DNA of 64,000 nucleotides from positions 1 to 64,000 of the forward strand of contig NZ_JAMXFA010000008.1 of the NCBI RefSeq assembly GCF_025370785.1, in the 5' to 3' direction. This DNA comes from Laspinema olomoucense D3b. GTDB lineage: Bacteria > Cyanobacteriota > Cyanobacteriia > Cyanobacteriales > Laspinemataceae. Each line of letters opens with the position of its first letter. Position 1 is the first letter of the stretch. Below are positions 19,452-27,413 of the stretch, piece after piece. Under the pieces are notes generated by a model that was given only the letters and a program-made list of their open reading frames with translations, was not told where the DNA came from and searched no databases. Position numbers and translations under genes: made by a program.

Positions 19452-20195
19452 TTGTTAAGGAATCGAAACTTGCAACTAAATCTTGCCACACTGGTAAATA
19501 ATCATCACCCTGAGAAACAACCGAGCTCTACCGTGGAATATGAGATTCGTTATAAACCCTCCTTTGCCACCCTGTTTGTCACCCTCAGTCCCGGGGAATC
19601 CATCACCGCCGAACCCGGTGCAGCCATCTCGATGGATAGCCGGATTGCCATCAAAACCCAATTTTCCGGCGGATTCTTCTCCGGTTTATTAAAAAAATGG
19701 TTTGGGGGAGAGAGTTTACTCGTTAACGTCTTTCGCAATCCCACCACTCACCCTTTAGAATTGGTCCTCAGTCAAGCCCAGATTGGGGATATGGCTTGCA
19801 TGGAACTCACCCAGTCTAGTATCTGCTTGCAACCCGGGGCTTATATTGCTCATACCCCGGGGATAAAAATCACCCTCGGTTGGGCGGGATTTGCCAGTTG
19901 GTTTGCCCGCGAGGGACTGTTTAAGCTCAAATTAACTGGCACTGGACGCGTATTTTTCGGGGCTTATGGAGGCTTGACTCCCAAACGAATTAACGGCGAG
20001 TTTATCATTGATAATGGTCATTTAGTTGCCTATGAACCGACGATTAAAATGGGAATTTCTCTTTCTGGTGGCTTGTTTAGTTCGGCTTCATCCGGGGAAG
20101 GATTTGTCAACCGTTTAAAAGGAGAGGGAATTATCTACTTACAATCCCGAAGCGTGGAAGGCTTAGTCAAATTTTTAAACCCCCAATTTCGGTAA
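19452..20195 (+). CDS. AIM24-family protein, copy 1
   Basis: First of three tandem paralogues of the AIM24/TIGR00266 beta-barrel-like family. Visible signatures are a SITAEPGAAISMDS strand, GGESLLVNVF, ARE/SGE glycine turns, IIDNGHLVAYE and GEGFVNRLKGEGIIYLQSR. Function is poorly known (membrane-associated in yeast mitochondria). The first 27 residues look non-conserved, so a GTG at 19533 (giving VEYEIRYKPSFATL) is a credible alternative start. Twenty-five bases separate it from copy 2, so they likely form an operon. Confidence 0.8.
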   Translation: MLRNRNLQLNLATLVNNHHPEKQPSSTVEYEIRYKPSFATLFVTLSPGESITAEPGAAISMDSRIAIKTQFSGGFFSGLLKKWFGGESLLVNVFRNPTTHPLELVLSQAQIGDMACMELTQSSICLQPGAYIAHTPGIKITLGWAGFASWFAREGLFKLKLTGTGRVFFGAYGGLTPKRINGEFIIDNGHLVAYEPTIKMGISLSGGLFSSASSGEGFVNRLKGEGIIYLQSRSVEGLVKFLNPQFR

Positions 20196-20220
20196 TTTCA
20201 GCGGGAATGCTTGGACAACT

Positions 20221-20907
20221 ATGAAGGTTAATATTTTACATCAACCGGACTGTGCGATCGCCCATCTCATCCTCAAACCCGGTGAAGATATCTTAGCCGA
20301 AGCCGGTTCTATGATTGCCATGCAGGGCGATATGCAAGTCAGCACCACCCTGCGCCGAGGCAAAGGTGGTGGCATCTTCGGCGGACTCAAACGCGCCATC
20401 GCCGGGGAATCCTTATTTTTAAGTGTATTTCGCGCCTCCTCCACCGGCGGCGAAATCTTCTTATCCCCGAAAATGTTAGGGGATATTTTCCACTATCAAC
20501 TCCCAGAAACCGGCTTAATAGTCCAAGCCACCTCTTACCTCGCCTGTAGCGCTCAAGTCATCCTAGATATCGGCGTTCAAGGCTTTAAATCCTTCTTTTC
20601 TGGAGAAAGTTTCTTTTGGCTCGATATCAGTGGTCGCGGTGACCTACTTTTAAGTTCCTTTGGGGCCATTTATGAAATTTTTGTAGAAGGGGAATATATC
20701 GTAGATACCGGCCATATTGTCGCCTTTGAAAAAACCTTAACCTTTGAAATCACCAAACCGCCGGGAAGCAACTGGGTGAGCGCGTGGCTCAGTGGAGAAG
20801 GGTTTGTTTGCCGATTTAAAGGTAGAGGTCGTCTCTTTTGTCAAACCCATAATCCCCAAGCTTTCGGTCAATTTATCGGGTCTCAATTATCCCCACGTAG
20901 CGAATAG
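20221..20907 (+). CDS. AIM24-family protein, copy 2
   Basis: A 228-residue paralogue of the genes on either side. It begins MKVNILHQPDCAIAHLIL and keeps the family pattern ILAEAGSMIAMQGD, GGGIFGGLKRAIAGESLFLSVF, YIVDTGHIVAFE and GEGFVCRFKGRGRLFCQTH. Predicted soluble beta-rich protein, no signal peptide. Middle gene of the three-gene run. Confidence 0.85.
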   Translation: MKVNILHQPDCAIAHLILKPGEDILAEAGSMIAMQGDMQVSTTLRRGKGGGIFGGLKRAIAGESLFLSVFRASSTGGEIFLSPKMLGDIFHYQLPETGLIVQATSYLACSAQVILDIGVQGFKSFFSGESFFWLDISGRGDLLLSSFGAIYEIFVEGEYIVDTGHIVAFEKTLTFEITKPPGSNWVSAWLSGEGFVCRFKGRGRLFCQTHNPQAFGQFIGSQLSPRSE

Positions 20908-20943
20908 CCAGAGATTTTGAAAAGTGTCCTCAAGGAGATAAAC

Positions 20944-21672
20944 ATGAGCCATCCTATTGCCTATCAAATTGAACATTCCCCCTCCTATGCCTCCTTACGT
21001 TTTGACTTGCAGCCGGACCAAACAGTATTAGTAGAAGCCGGAGCAATGGCGGCAATGGATACCTGTATTAAGATGAAATTCAAAATAAAAGGGGGACTCC
21101 TAAAAGGCTTAGGCCGCATGGTGAGTGGCGAATCTTTATTTATTAGCGAATTTACCGCTCAAAAAAAAGCCGGTCAATTATTTATCTCTCCAGCAATTCC
21201 GGGAGATATTCAACATTATAGGTTACAAAACAATAGTTTATTCATCCAATCATCGGGATTTTTGGCTTCCAGTCCGACGGTACTCATTGATACAAAATTT
21301 CAAGGATTTAAAGGTTTTTTTAGTGGGGAATCTTTATTTTTAGTCCGAGCAACCGGCGAGGGAGATTTATGGTTCAACTCCTATGGTGCCATTGTAGAAA
21401 TTCCCATCGCCGGGGACTATATTGTGGACACCAGTTATATTGTTGCCTTTGAAGATACCCTGAACTATCGCGTTGAAGTCTTAGGCGGATTATCCTTCCG
21501 AGGATTAAAAACGGGTATTCTGGGTGGGGAAGGGTTAGTTTGTCGCTTTCAAGGCACTGGGCGCTTGTGGGTGCAATCCCGCAGTTTATTCCCCTTCCTA
21601 AATTTTTTAAATCCGTTTCGCCCGTTGCAAAGTAATAGTAATAGTGGCAGTAACAGCAGTGGTGACGATTAG
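20944..21672 (+). CDS. AIM24-family protein, copy 3
   Basis: Third tandem paralogue (VLVEAGAMAAMDT, GLGRMVSGESLFISEF, YIVDTSYIVAFE, GEGLVCRFQGTGRLWVQSR) ending in a Ser/Asn/Gly tail. The ATG at 20944 is preceded by AAGGAG at 20931-20936; the ORF could extend nine codons upstream but without a ribosome site. The three copies differ clearly, so the duplication is old. They probably work together as a hetero-oligomer, which is inference. Confidence 0.85.
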   Translation: MSHPIAYQIEHSPSYASLRFDLQPDQTVLVEAGAMAAMDTCIKMKFKIKGGLLKGLGRMVSGESLFISEFTAQKKAGQLFISPAIPGDIQHYRLQNNSLFIQSSGFLASSPTVLIDTKFQGFKGFFSGESLFLVRATGEGDLWFNSYGAIVEIPIAGDYIVDTSYIVAFEDTLNYRVEVLGGLSFRGLKTGILGGEGLVCRFQGTGRLWVQSRSLFPFLNFLNPFRPLQSNSNSGSNSSGDD

Positions 21673-21899
21673 CCTTTTCACTCGGGGGGGGGGAAATTTA
21701 GGGTCCTGGATGGGCTATTCCGCTGGGGGGTCTGAGGATTCTCGGCGATCGCCCCTCCGTCCCTAGGCCCCATCCCCCTTCCCTCAAACCCCTCCAACCC
21801 ACGGAAAATCAAGGGATTCGGGAATAATAAAAATTTTTGAAAAAAAGACTAGACAAATCTAAAAATTGTGCTACAGTAATAAAGGTGAAAAAACACCAA

Positions 21900-21973
21900 G
21901 GCTCAGTAGCTCAGTAGGTTAGAGCAGGGGACTCATAAGCCCAAGGTCGCAGGTTCAAATCCCGCCTGAGCCA
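21900..21973 (+). tRNA. tRNA with CAT anticodon (Met/Ile2), stem mismatches, integration site
   Basis: A complete cloverleaf is readable: acceptor GGCTCAG/CTGAGCC, D-arm GCTC/GAGC, anticodon loop CTCATAA (CAT at 21934-21936), TTCAAAT T-loop and discriminator A, with no encoded CCA. The anticodon stem has mismatches at 27-43 (G.A) and 31-39 (A.G), and the T-stem has an A.C mismatch at 51-63, which is unusual. A tyrosine integrase starts 128 bp downstream, so this is the likely attachment site of the following element. Confidence 0.85.
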
Positions 21974-21992
21974 TTTACTATATAAGCGTTTC

Positions 21993-22019
21993 AGCCTCCA
22001 TCCCATAAGGGTGGAGGCT
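21993..22019. terminator. Hairpin after the tRNA
   Basis: AGCCTCCA (21993-22000) pairs with TGGAGGCT (22012-22019). It lies between the tRNA and the integrase gene, where it can terminate tRNA transcription; the following TATTTAA is only weakly T-rich. Confidence 0.55.
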
Positions 22020-22100
22020 ATTTAACGTCACTCGACAGCATAGGGGTTGTAGCGTTAACTTACTCTATGTAACGGCAAAAAGTAGTTCAAATTTAGTTCA

Positions 22101-23237
22101 ATGAAAAAACCAGTTTCCGAGTCAGATAGTCAGTTGGCTACCCTTGCTCAAGTAAATGCTGAACTAAAAGCAGCTAAATGTGGGGTCATGGTTTGTCTTC
22201 GTGGCGATCGCCTGAGCCTTCGTGGCTCCTTACCTCCCAAACCCAACAGTGGTCGAACCAAAAATCATCAGCAATATCTGGCCCTAGGGATATTTGCCAA
22301 TCCCGCTGGTTTCAAACGAGCTAAATCTGAAGCGTTACGAATCTCAGGTCTCATCGCTTGTAAGGAATTTACTTGGTCAGAATGGTTGGAGCCTGAACTC
22401 GACCCTGATAATAGACCTATCTCAGATTGGTTGGACCGCTTCGAGCAAGACTATTTCAACAAACGCGCCAGGACCCCTAAGACAATAACCAGTTTCCAAG
22501 ACTATCTCAAAGCCTGGGAACTGTTCAGTAATAAGCGATCGCCACTAACCAAAGATTCGATATTGGCTGCGGTTATTAAGTCTGACCCAGATTCCCGACA
22601 CCGGAAACGCGCCTGTATTGCGCTGGGGGCATTGGCTAAATTTGCTGGAATCGACATTGACCTAAAACCTTACCAAGGAAAATACTCACCCTACACGGCA
22701 ATAAATTCTAAAAATTTACCCAATGATGAGTTGATTGTTGAGTGGCGCAACATGATTCCCAACCCTGCATGGCAATGGGCTTATGGAATCATGGCAACTT
22801 ACGGTATCCGCAACCATGAACTTTTCTATCTCGACACCAGTTTATTGCATGAACCCCCTGGGATTCTGATTGTCCTTCCTGGAGGTAAGACCAATAAACT
22901 CAGGAAAGTCTGGCCTTGTTTGGCTGAATGGTGGTCTGAGTGGAAACTTTGGGAAACTGACTTGCCCAACTGTACCGGCAAAAGTAACACCGATTTAGGA
23001 CAACGAGTGACCCGAGCCTTTGGACGATATAATATTCCATTCAGTCCCTATGATTTGAGACATAGTTGGGCTATCCGAACTGCTGTTTATGGATTGGATG
23101 CTGCGATCGCCGCTCGAATGATGGACCATAGTGTTGACGTGCATACGAAACTGTACCATCGCTGGATTGGGGACCAGCATTTTCAACAGGCTTGGGAAAA
23201 TATGCACCAACGTGAACGAACGAAACGTGAATCATAG
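22101..23237 (+). CDS. Tyrosine recombinase (integrase)
   Basis: A site-specific recombinase of 378 residues that would integrate the element at the tRNA. The catalytic domain (about 200-370) shows the first Arg in YGIRNHELF, the HxxR box in YDLRHSWAIR, a late His in MMDHS and the nucleophile Tyr in HTKLYHRWIG. The N-terminal half carries an arm/core-binding region with a Lys-rich patch. It resembles large cyanobacterial integrases next to tRNA genes. It points into the element, and no excisionase is immediately beside it; a candidate lies at 26795. Confidence 0.9.
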   Translation: MKKPVSESDSQLATLAQVNAELKAAKCGVMVCLRGDRLSLRGSLPPKPNSGRTKNHQQYLALGIFANPAGFKRAKSEALRISGLIACKEFTWSEWLEPELDPDNRPISDWLDRFEQDYFNKRARTPKTITSFQDYLKAWELFSNKRSPLTKDSILAAVIKSDPDSRHRKRACIALGALAKFAGIDIDLKPYQGKYSPYTAINSKNLPNDELIVEWRNMIPNPAWQWAYGIMATYGIRNHELFYLDTSLLHEPPGILIVLPGGKTNKLRKVWPCLAEWWSEWKLWETDLPNCTGKSNTDLGQRVTRAFGRYNIPFSPYDLRHSWAIRTAVYGLDAAIAARMMDHSVDVHTKLYHRWIGDQHFQQAWENMHQRERTKRES

Positions 23238-23273
23238 ACACGGCTTCCCAATAGACCGCGAGACAGTAGATTT

Positions 23274-23726
23274 CTAAAGGATTGTCCTAATAATTTCTTT
23301 AATTTCTGGAGTCATGGAAATTTGTTTAACTGTAACTAACTCATCAAATGATTTCCTGTCTGAATCTTCAGGTTTATTTGATGACTTTTCATAATAAATT
23401 TTCGTTATTCCTGCTGAAATAATCAATTTCAGATAATTCAGACAAGGTTCCCGTGTGACATAAATGCTAGAGCCTTCTGTTGCAATGCCATGTTTAGCTG
23501 CTTGGGCGATCGCATTCGCTTCTGCATGAACTGCCCGGGATGGTAAAACTTTGCTTTCAGTACAACTCTTTAACTCTGGATAACAGAATCCTTGTTCAGT
23601 GCAATGGGCTGTACCGGAGGGGGAACCATTATAACCTGTTGCCAAAACTTGTTTATTTTTCACAATTACTGCACCTACTGGAACAGATAAACAAGTTGAC
23701 CGCATAGACACTAACTTTGTCAACAT
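23274..23726 (-). CDS. dCMP deaminase-like protein with an altered zinc site
   Basis: Would convert dCMP to dUMP for dTMP synthesis. The family pattern is clear: RSTCLSVPVGAVIVKN, ATGYNGSPSG, HAEANAIAQAAK (zinc His and catalytic Glu). The last zinc motif reads EPCLNYL where PCxxC is expected, so one Cys ligand is Tyr (TAT for TGT). The conserved start RPSWDEYFLM lies upstream of the first ATG, in frame to about 23759, with only ATT codons available, so the true start is uncertain. It is divergent from the dUTPase gene, whose ribosome site is close by. Confidence 0.8.
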   Translation of the reverse strand: MLTKLVSMRSTCLSVPVGAVIVKNKQVLATGYNGSPSGTAHCTEQGFCYPELKSCTESKVLPSRAVHAEANAIAQAAKHGIATEGSSIYVTREPCLNYLKLIISAGITKIYYEKSSNKPEDSDRKSFDELVTVKQISMTPEIKEIIRTIL

Positions 23727-23794
23727 CAGAAAATATTCATCCCAACTTGGTCTAATAATTTCGGTAAAATATTTATCAGAGCGTGGAGATTTGT

Positions 23795-24178
23795 ATGAAA
23801 ATCAAAGTTTATCTGTTACATCCGGATGCAATTCTTCCCACTTATGCTCATCATGATGATTCCGCTATGGATTTATCATCGGTGGAATACGTCTTACTAC
23901 ATCCTGGAAAACATTTAGCGATTGGAACAGGAATTGCCATTCAACTCCCCCCCTTGACTGAAGCACAAATTCGACCCCGAAGCGGGTTAGCTTATAAATA
24001 TGGGATTACAGTTTTAAATACTCCCGGAACGATTGATGAAGGTTACACAGGAGAACTCAAGGTGATTTTAATTAATCGTGGACAAGAGATATTTCAGGTA
24101 CTTAAGGGGATGAGAATTGCTCAAATGGCAATTACTCCTGTTATCCGACCTGAAATATTCCCTCAATTAAGGAGCTAA
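23795..24178 (+). CDS. dut: dUTPase
   Basis: Hydrolyses dUTP to dUMP and PPi. The 127-residue protein shows motif 1 (DDSAMDLSS), motif 2 (RPRSGLAYKYGI), motif 3 (NTPGTIDEGYTGELKV) and motif 4 (GMRIAQMAI). The C-terminal glycine-rich motif 5, which closes over the nucleotide, is missing: the chain ends about 15 residues early. GGAG at 23785-23788 supports the ATG at 23795. Its 3' end overlaps thyX tail to tail by 12 bases. Together with the deaminase and ThyX it supplies dTMP. Confidence 0.88.
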   Translation: MKIKVYLLHPDAILPTYAHHDDSAMDLSSVEYVLLHPGKHLAIGTGIAIQLPPLTEAQIRPRSGLAYKYGITVLNTPGTIDEGYTGELKVILINRGQEIFQVLKGMRIAQMAITPVIRPEIFPQLRS

Positions 24179-24889
24179 CCGACCTTTCCCAAGACGATTT
24201 TTCTTGTACCATGCTGCTATAGCCGGAACCCATTCCCGAAAATGGGGCCAAATCAACTGACAAAATTCCTGGCATTCCAACTGAGCATTAGGTTTTGACC
24301 TTAAATCTAGTATGTGCATAAAACTTCGGGCGTTCAATGAAATAATGAAGTTTTGCCGAATATCAAACGGAATAATTCCCCTGGCGTGTTCTTCTGAATA
24401 ACCTTGGTCTATCAATTTTTGATAGTATTTAGCTGCCTCCAGACACCAATCTAAATCTTGTTTCCGTTGTTCTGGACTATATAAATATGTTTTTCCTTGT
24501 CTATCTGTGTAATAATCAACTGGGCGTAAATAAAACACCTCTTCAATATCTTTCAATCCTTTTGCTGCTTCAACAATCCTCCGACCTGAGTACCTACCAG
24601 ATTGAACATCCATTGAAATTCCCACCCTGTGAGTCCTTATTTGTTGCATCACAGAATGAGGAAATAATCCACAGTTTAATACTATTCCAACGTGTTCTAA
24701 ACATCCATAGTGTCCACGATCGCCAGATAGAAGACGTTTAACAATAATTTCTCCACATTTCTCCTCAGACGGCCATTTATCTTTTTCATCGTAGACAAAT
24801 CCTTCACTATAATCTTGGTGCATTGCTGCATAAATTACTTGCTGAGGATTGGGAGTTTTGACAATTAATTCTACTCGAAATTTTTCCAT
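24167..24889 (-). CDS. thyX: Flavin-dependent thymidylate synthase ThyX
   Basis: Makes dTMP from dUMP using FAD and methylene-tetrahydrofolate. The 240-residue protein carries the ThyX signature in the form RTHRVGISMDVQSGRYSG (His/Arg, Ser, Ser, Arg-Tyr) and the later FDIRQNFIISLNARSFMHILDLR block. It is a typical single-domain length. Gene position beside dUTPase and a dCMP deaminase gives a complete phage-like dTMP route. Confidence 0.93.
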   Translation of the reverse strand: MEKFRVELIVKTPNPQQVIYAAMHQDYSEGFVYDEKDKWPSEEKCGEIIVKRLLSGDRGHYGCLEHVGIVLNCGLFPHSVMQQIRTHRVGISMDVQSGRYSGRRIVEAAKGLKDIEEVFYLRPVDYYTDRQGKTYLYSPEQRKQDLDWCLEAAKYYQKLIDQGYSEEHARGIIPFDIRQNFIISLNARSFMHILDLRSKPNAQLECQEFCQLIWPHFREWVPAIAAWYKKNRLGKGRLAP

Positions 24890-24926
24890 TTCTGCTACAA
24901 TTTTAGAAGGTGTTGGGTAAATCTTT

Positions 24927-25415
24927 ATGACTACGAATCCATCAAATTCATCAAATTCATCAAATTCATCTAATTCATCTCCAAATTATGATGATGTTTG
25001 GTTGGAAGTAATCGCCGACATGGAAGAACGTCGTAAGTTAGGAATCAAAATTCATGGGCAACATTATGATGATGTTTTGAAGCAAGTAATCGCCGACATG
25101 GAAAAACGTCGGGAGTTAGGAATCGAAATTTATGGGGAACCCGTCAAAGTTGGTAGTTTTAAGTCCAAGCTATATCTCTACGAGGAAATCTTGGATTCAG
25201 CCGCTTACCTTAAAACTGACATTCTTTCGGGTCCCTCCTTAGATGATTATCAATCCACTGTACCTGCTGATGATTGTCGGTATCAATTATTGATTCTTGC
25301 TCAGAATCTGAATGCTAGTTCTGATAATTTACAAAATAATTTAGCTTTAGCTTTAAGATATATTGCTGCTATTGCTAAATCTCATGATATCAGATTAAGT
25401 CAGCTATCAGATTAA
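24927..25415 (+). CDS. Probable phage-type dNTP pyrophosphohydrolase-like protein with internal duplication
   Basis: A 162-residue protein with an Asn-Ser repeat near the N-terminus (from a 9-bp DNA repeat TCATCAAAT). A duplicated 27-residue block follows (DDVWLEVIADMEERRKLGIK, then DDVLKQVIADMEKRRELGIE). The second copy continues YGEPVKVG...YLYEEILDSAAYLKTDIL, which resembles the RxxxGIxxYG...EElLDaxxYL pattern of phage MazG-like dATP/dGTP pyrophosphohydrolases. This fits the dNTP-metabolism neighbours. Assignment is from pattern memory only. Confidence 0.55.
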   Translation: MTTNPSNSSNSSNSSNSSPNYDDVWLEVIADMEERRKLGIKIHGQHYDDVLKQVIADMEKRRELGIEIYGEPVKVGSFKSKLYLYEEILDSAAYLKTDILSGPSLDDYQSTVPADDCRYQLLILAQNLNASSDNLQNNLALALRYIAAIAKSHDIRLSQLSD

Positions 25416-25711
25416 GTTAATTCAGCTAATTCTCTCAAGAGTTCTTTAGCTAATTTATTTCCTTGTTGCCATTGACTAAACCAATAATATTGTGCTACTT
25501 CTGGTGAAATTTCATCATCTTCCTCTACTGATGTTATTTTACCAGAAACACAACTCAATAAACATTCTTTTAAACTGGATAAATCTTGATTTATTGCTTG
25601 AACTACTGATAAGGCTTGATAAGCATAAACTGAACCCTGAAACTGGTAACTTGTAATGATAAAACTTGGGGTTTGAATTTGAATTATTTGTCTATTTATT
25701 TTAGTAATCAT
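25412..25711 (-). CDS. Hypothetical protein (99 aa)
   Basis: Not recognised. Begins MITKINRQIIQIQTPSFIIT and is predicted mixed alpha/beta, with an acidic middle (VEEDDEISPEVAQYYWF) and a helical end. I chose the ATG at 25711, just after the stop of the upstream gene (25717), so the two are probably translationally linked. It is the last gene of the leftward operon and converges with the 24927 gene with a 4-base overlap. Confidence 0.6.
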   Translation of the reverse strand: MITKINRQIIQIQTPSFIITSYQFQGSVYAYQALSVVQAINQDLSSLKECLLSCVSGKITSVEEDDEISPEVAQYYWFSQWQQGNKLAKELLRELAELT

Positions 25712-25716
25712 GTTTT

Positions 25717-25950
25717 TTACCACCAATTAGAGAACATCGCACGACCATCGATTACCACTTTTCTGGAGAGAATTTTTTTGTGGGGGTCTCCATTCCAATT
25801 TAAACTAGAGGAGCCATCCCAATTTCTTGCTTCAGTTGCTCTGATATATCTCCACTCTACAATTCCATCGGCTCCTGTCCATTGAACTGTATTAGTCCCT
25901 CTACGCTTCCTTCTGGTTTTTGCTTCATTTATATCAAGACTTGCAAGCAT
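25717..25950 (-). CDS. Hypothetical small basic protein (77 aa)
   Basis: Not recognised. Basic N-terminal half (EAKTRRKRRGTNTVQW) and Trp-rich C-terminal half (VEWRYIRATEARNWDGSSSLNW), which suggests a small nucleic-acid-binding or phage accessory protein, but this is a guess. The ATG follows the stop of the 45-residue gene upstream by two bases, and its own stop is 6 bases before the next ATG, so it is a tight operon member. Confidence 0.6.
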   Translation of the reverse strand: MLASLDINEAKTRRKRRGTNTVQWTGADGIVEWRYIRATEARNWDGSSSLNWNGDPHKKILSRKVVIDGRAMFSNWW

Positions 25951-25952
25951 TT

Positions 25953-26090
25953 TTATCTTCCCGTAAATTTTTTATTTACTTCAACTGCTAATTGATTAGT
26001 TTTGGCATTATAGTTTACCCTGATAGAAGTTAGACTAATTTTAACTACTTTATCGATTTTCAGCTTAATAGTTAGTTGAATTCTCTCCAA
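25953..26090 (-). CDS. Small hypothetical protein with TTG start (45 aa)
   Basis: An open frame from TTG at 26090 reads MERIQLTIKLKIDKVVKISL at the start and ends VNKKFTGR, with its stop two bases before the next gene's ATG. The alternating hydrophobic/charged pattern looks like real beta-rich protein. It fills the only gap of the leftward operon. No ATG is available in the frame. Unknown function. Confidence 0.55.
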   Translation of the reverse strand: MERIQLTIKLKIDKVVKISLTSIRVNYNAKTNQLAVEVNKKFTGR

Positions 26091-26129
26091 AAAGCAGCCG
26101 GTAGTTCACTTATTATTTTAGTTTTTTGG

Positions 26130-26795
26130 CTAGTGGAATTTAGTCCTATTTTTTTCATGAACTGTTGTCGATTCATAAGCCTGATTGTTTTGATGATTGG
26201 GCAAAAACTTAAGTTCTTGTTGAGCATAACGAACGGCCACCTCAACTGAACATTGAGATAATAAATGATAAAATTGTTGACGAACCACTTTAGGTAATCT
26301 ACTTAAATCAAGAGTGGTTGAATTTAATTTAACTGGATTCTTTGGGATAACATCTTCAGTTTCAGAATACTTCTTAAGTTTTTCTTGAAGTTTGGTTATT
26401 TTAGACTGAAGACTTTTCACATATTCTTGACTAGCTTCAATTAGAAGTTGAACATCTTTAGCTGAATCCTTAGATGGTAAAACTCCTTTTTTTTGAGCAA
26501 TTGCCCAAATTTTCTTGATTTGTCGATTATTGAAAGCAGCCAAAACTTGTAACTCCAATGCTGAATATGTTGAAACTGGAATATTTAAAAGTTGTTCAAT
26601 TTCAGCCGAACGTAATTCAACAAAATAATCTTGAGCAAATTCCTTCAAAAATAATTCTTGCCAAGATGAATAGCCAACTGATTTGAAACCTCCTTGTAAT
26701 TCAAGATTGTGTAATTCGATTCTGATTTGTCTCCAATTATCAAAACCTTTATGAAAACCAAGGTGTCGAATATTCTGCAAAATAGTAGTTGACAT
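26130..26795 (-). CDS. Hypothetical coiled-coil protein (221 aa)
   Basis: Not recognised. The N-terminal part is rich in aromatic residues (GFHKGFDNWRQIRIELHNLE). The middle contains a helical region and a coiled coil (about 115-145, VKSLQSKITKLQEKLKKYSE). The C-terminal segment (LSRLPKVVRQQFYHLLSQCS) is helical. Its ATG overlaps the stop of the upstream HTH gene (TAATG), indicating coupled translation. A structural or DNA-metabolism accessory role in the replication operon is possible. Confidence 0.7.
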   Translation of the reverse strand: MSTTILQNIRHLGFHKGFDNWRQIRIELHNLELQGGFKSVGYSSWQELFLKEFAQDYFVELRSAEIEQLLNIPVSTYSALELQVLAAFNNRQIKKIWAIAQKKGVLPSKDSAKDVQLLIEASQEYVKSLQSKITKLQEKLKKYSETEDVIPKNPVKLNSTTLDLSRLPKVVRQQFYHLLSQCSVEVAVRYAQQELKFLPNHQNNQAYESTTVHEKNRTKFH

Positions 26796-27121
26796 TAGCG
26801 ATATCTCCGTTTTTCAGGGGGCAGTGCTTGAACATTATCTATGGCTCGGCAATTGACTCGATATCTGGGAGCCATCCCGTCGCTGACATTGATATAGTGT
26901 TTTCCATGCTTCCACCTTCCATCATTGATTCGATCGCGCATTTGTCGAATCGATAATCCTACTTTTGGAGAGGCTTCAGTCAAAGTCATCCATTCGGGTG
27001 AGGATTGTTCTGACTTAGAAATTTCCTGTAAACATGATTGTAAATTAGCGATCGCCTTAACTAATTCATTACTAGCTTCGGCTACGGTTTCTAGTGCCTC
27101 AGTCAATTCTTTAGACATCAA
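26795..27121 (-). CDS. HTH DNA-binding protein, candidate excisionase
   Basis: 108 residues: an N-terminal helical segment (about 5-35) followed by a winged-HTH-like unit, EWMTLTEASPKVGLSIRQMRDRINDGRWKHGKHYI. This is the layout of helix-turn-helix excisionase/MerR-like proteins that read a start motif LTEA...GLS...RDRI. In an element with a tyrosine integrase it is the best recombination-directionality candidate. It overlaps both neighbours (start inside the XRE gene, stop coupled to the next ATG). Confidence 0.65.
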   Translation of the reverse strand: MMSKELTEALETVAEASNELVKAIANLQSCLQEISKSEQSSPEWMTLTEASPKVGLSIRQMRDRINDGRWKHGKHYINVSDGMAPRYRVNCRAIDNVQALPPEKRRYR

Positions 27122-27407
27122 TTTTCTCCCGATAATAAACTGGAAACAGGGCTTTAGATAAATCTAATTCTTGTTTGGTTGTTTGACTCCTCAACAATTC
27201 CAGATATTCCACCTCAATCTGAAATATGGACGCTAATCTTGGCAAAATCTCTTTGACTTCATCTGATGAGGGTTCTAGTCGATTATTCTCTAATTGAGAC
27301 AACCAACAATAATCAATCTGTAACTGAGTCGCCAATTCTTTTTGACTTAAGTCTAATTCTCGGCGACCGCTTCTAATGGCGTGCCCTAATGTGATTTGGG
27401 TTTCCAT
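27111..27407 (-). CDS. XRE-family transcriptional regulator
   Basis: A 98-residue Cro/C1-type HTH protein: GHAIRSGRRELDLSQKELATQLQIDYCWLSQLENNR is a canonical XRE helix-turn-helix (about 8-45), followed by a helical dimerisation tail. It starts 7 bases after the primase stop and overlaps the next gene by 11 bases, so it belongs to the leftward operon and may autoregulate it. Confidence 0.85.
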   Translation of the reverse strand: METQITLGHAIRSGRRELDLSQKELATQLQIDYCWLSQLENNRLEPSSDEVKEILPRLASIFQIEVEYLELLRSQTTKQELDLSKALFPVYYREKIDV

Positions 27408-27413
27408 AACTCA

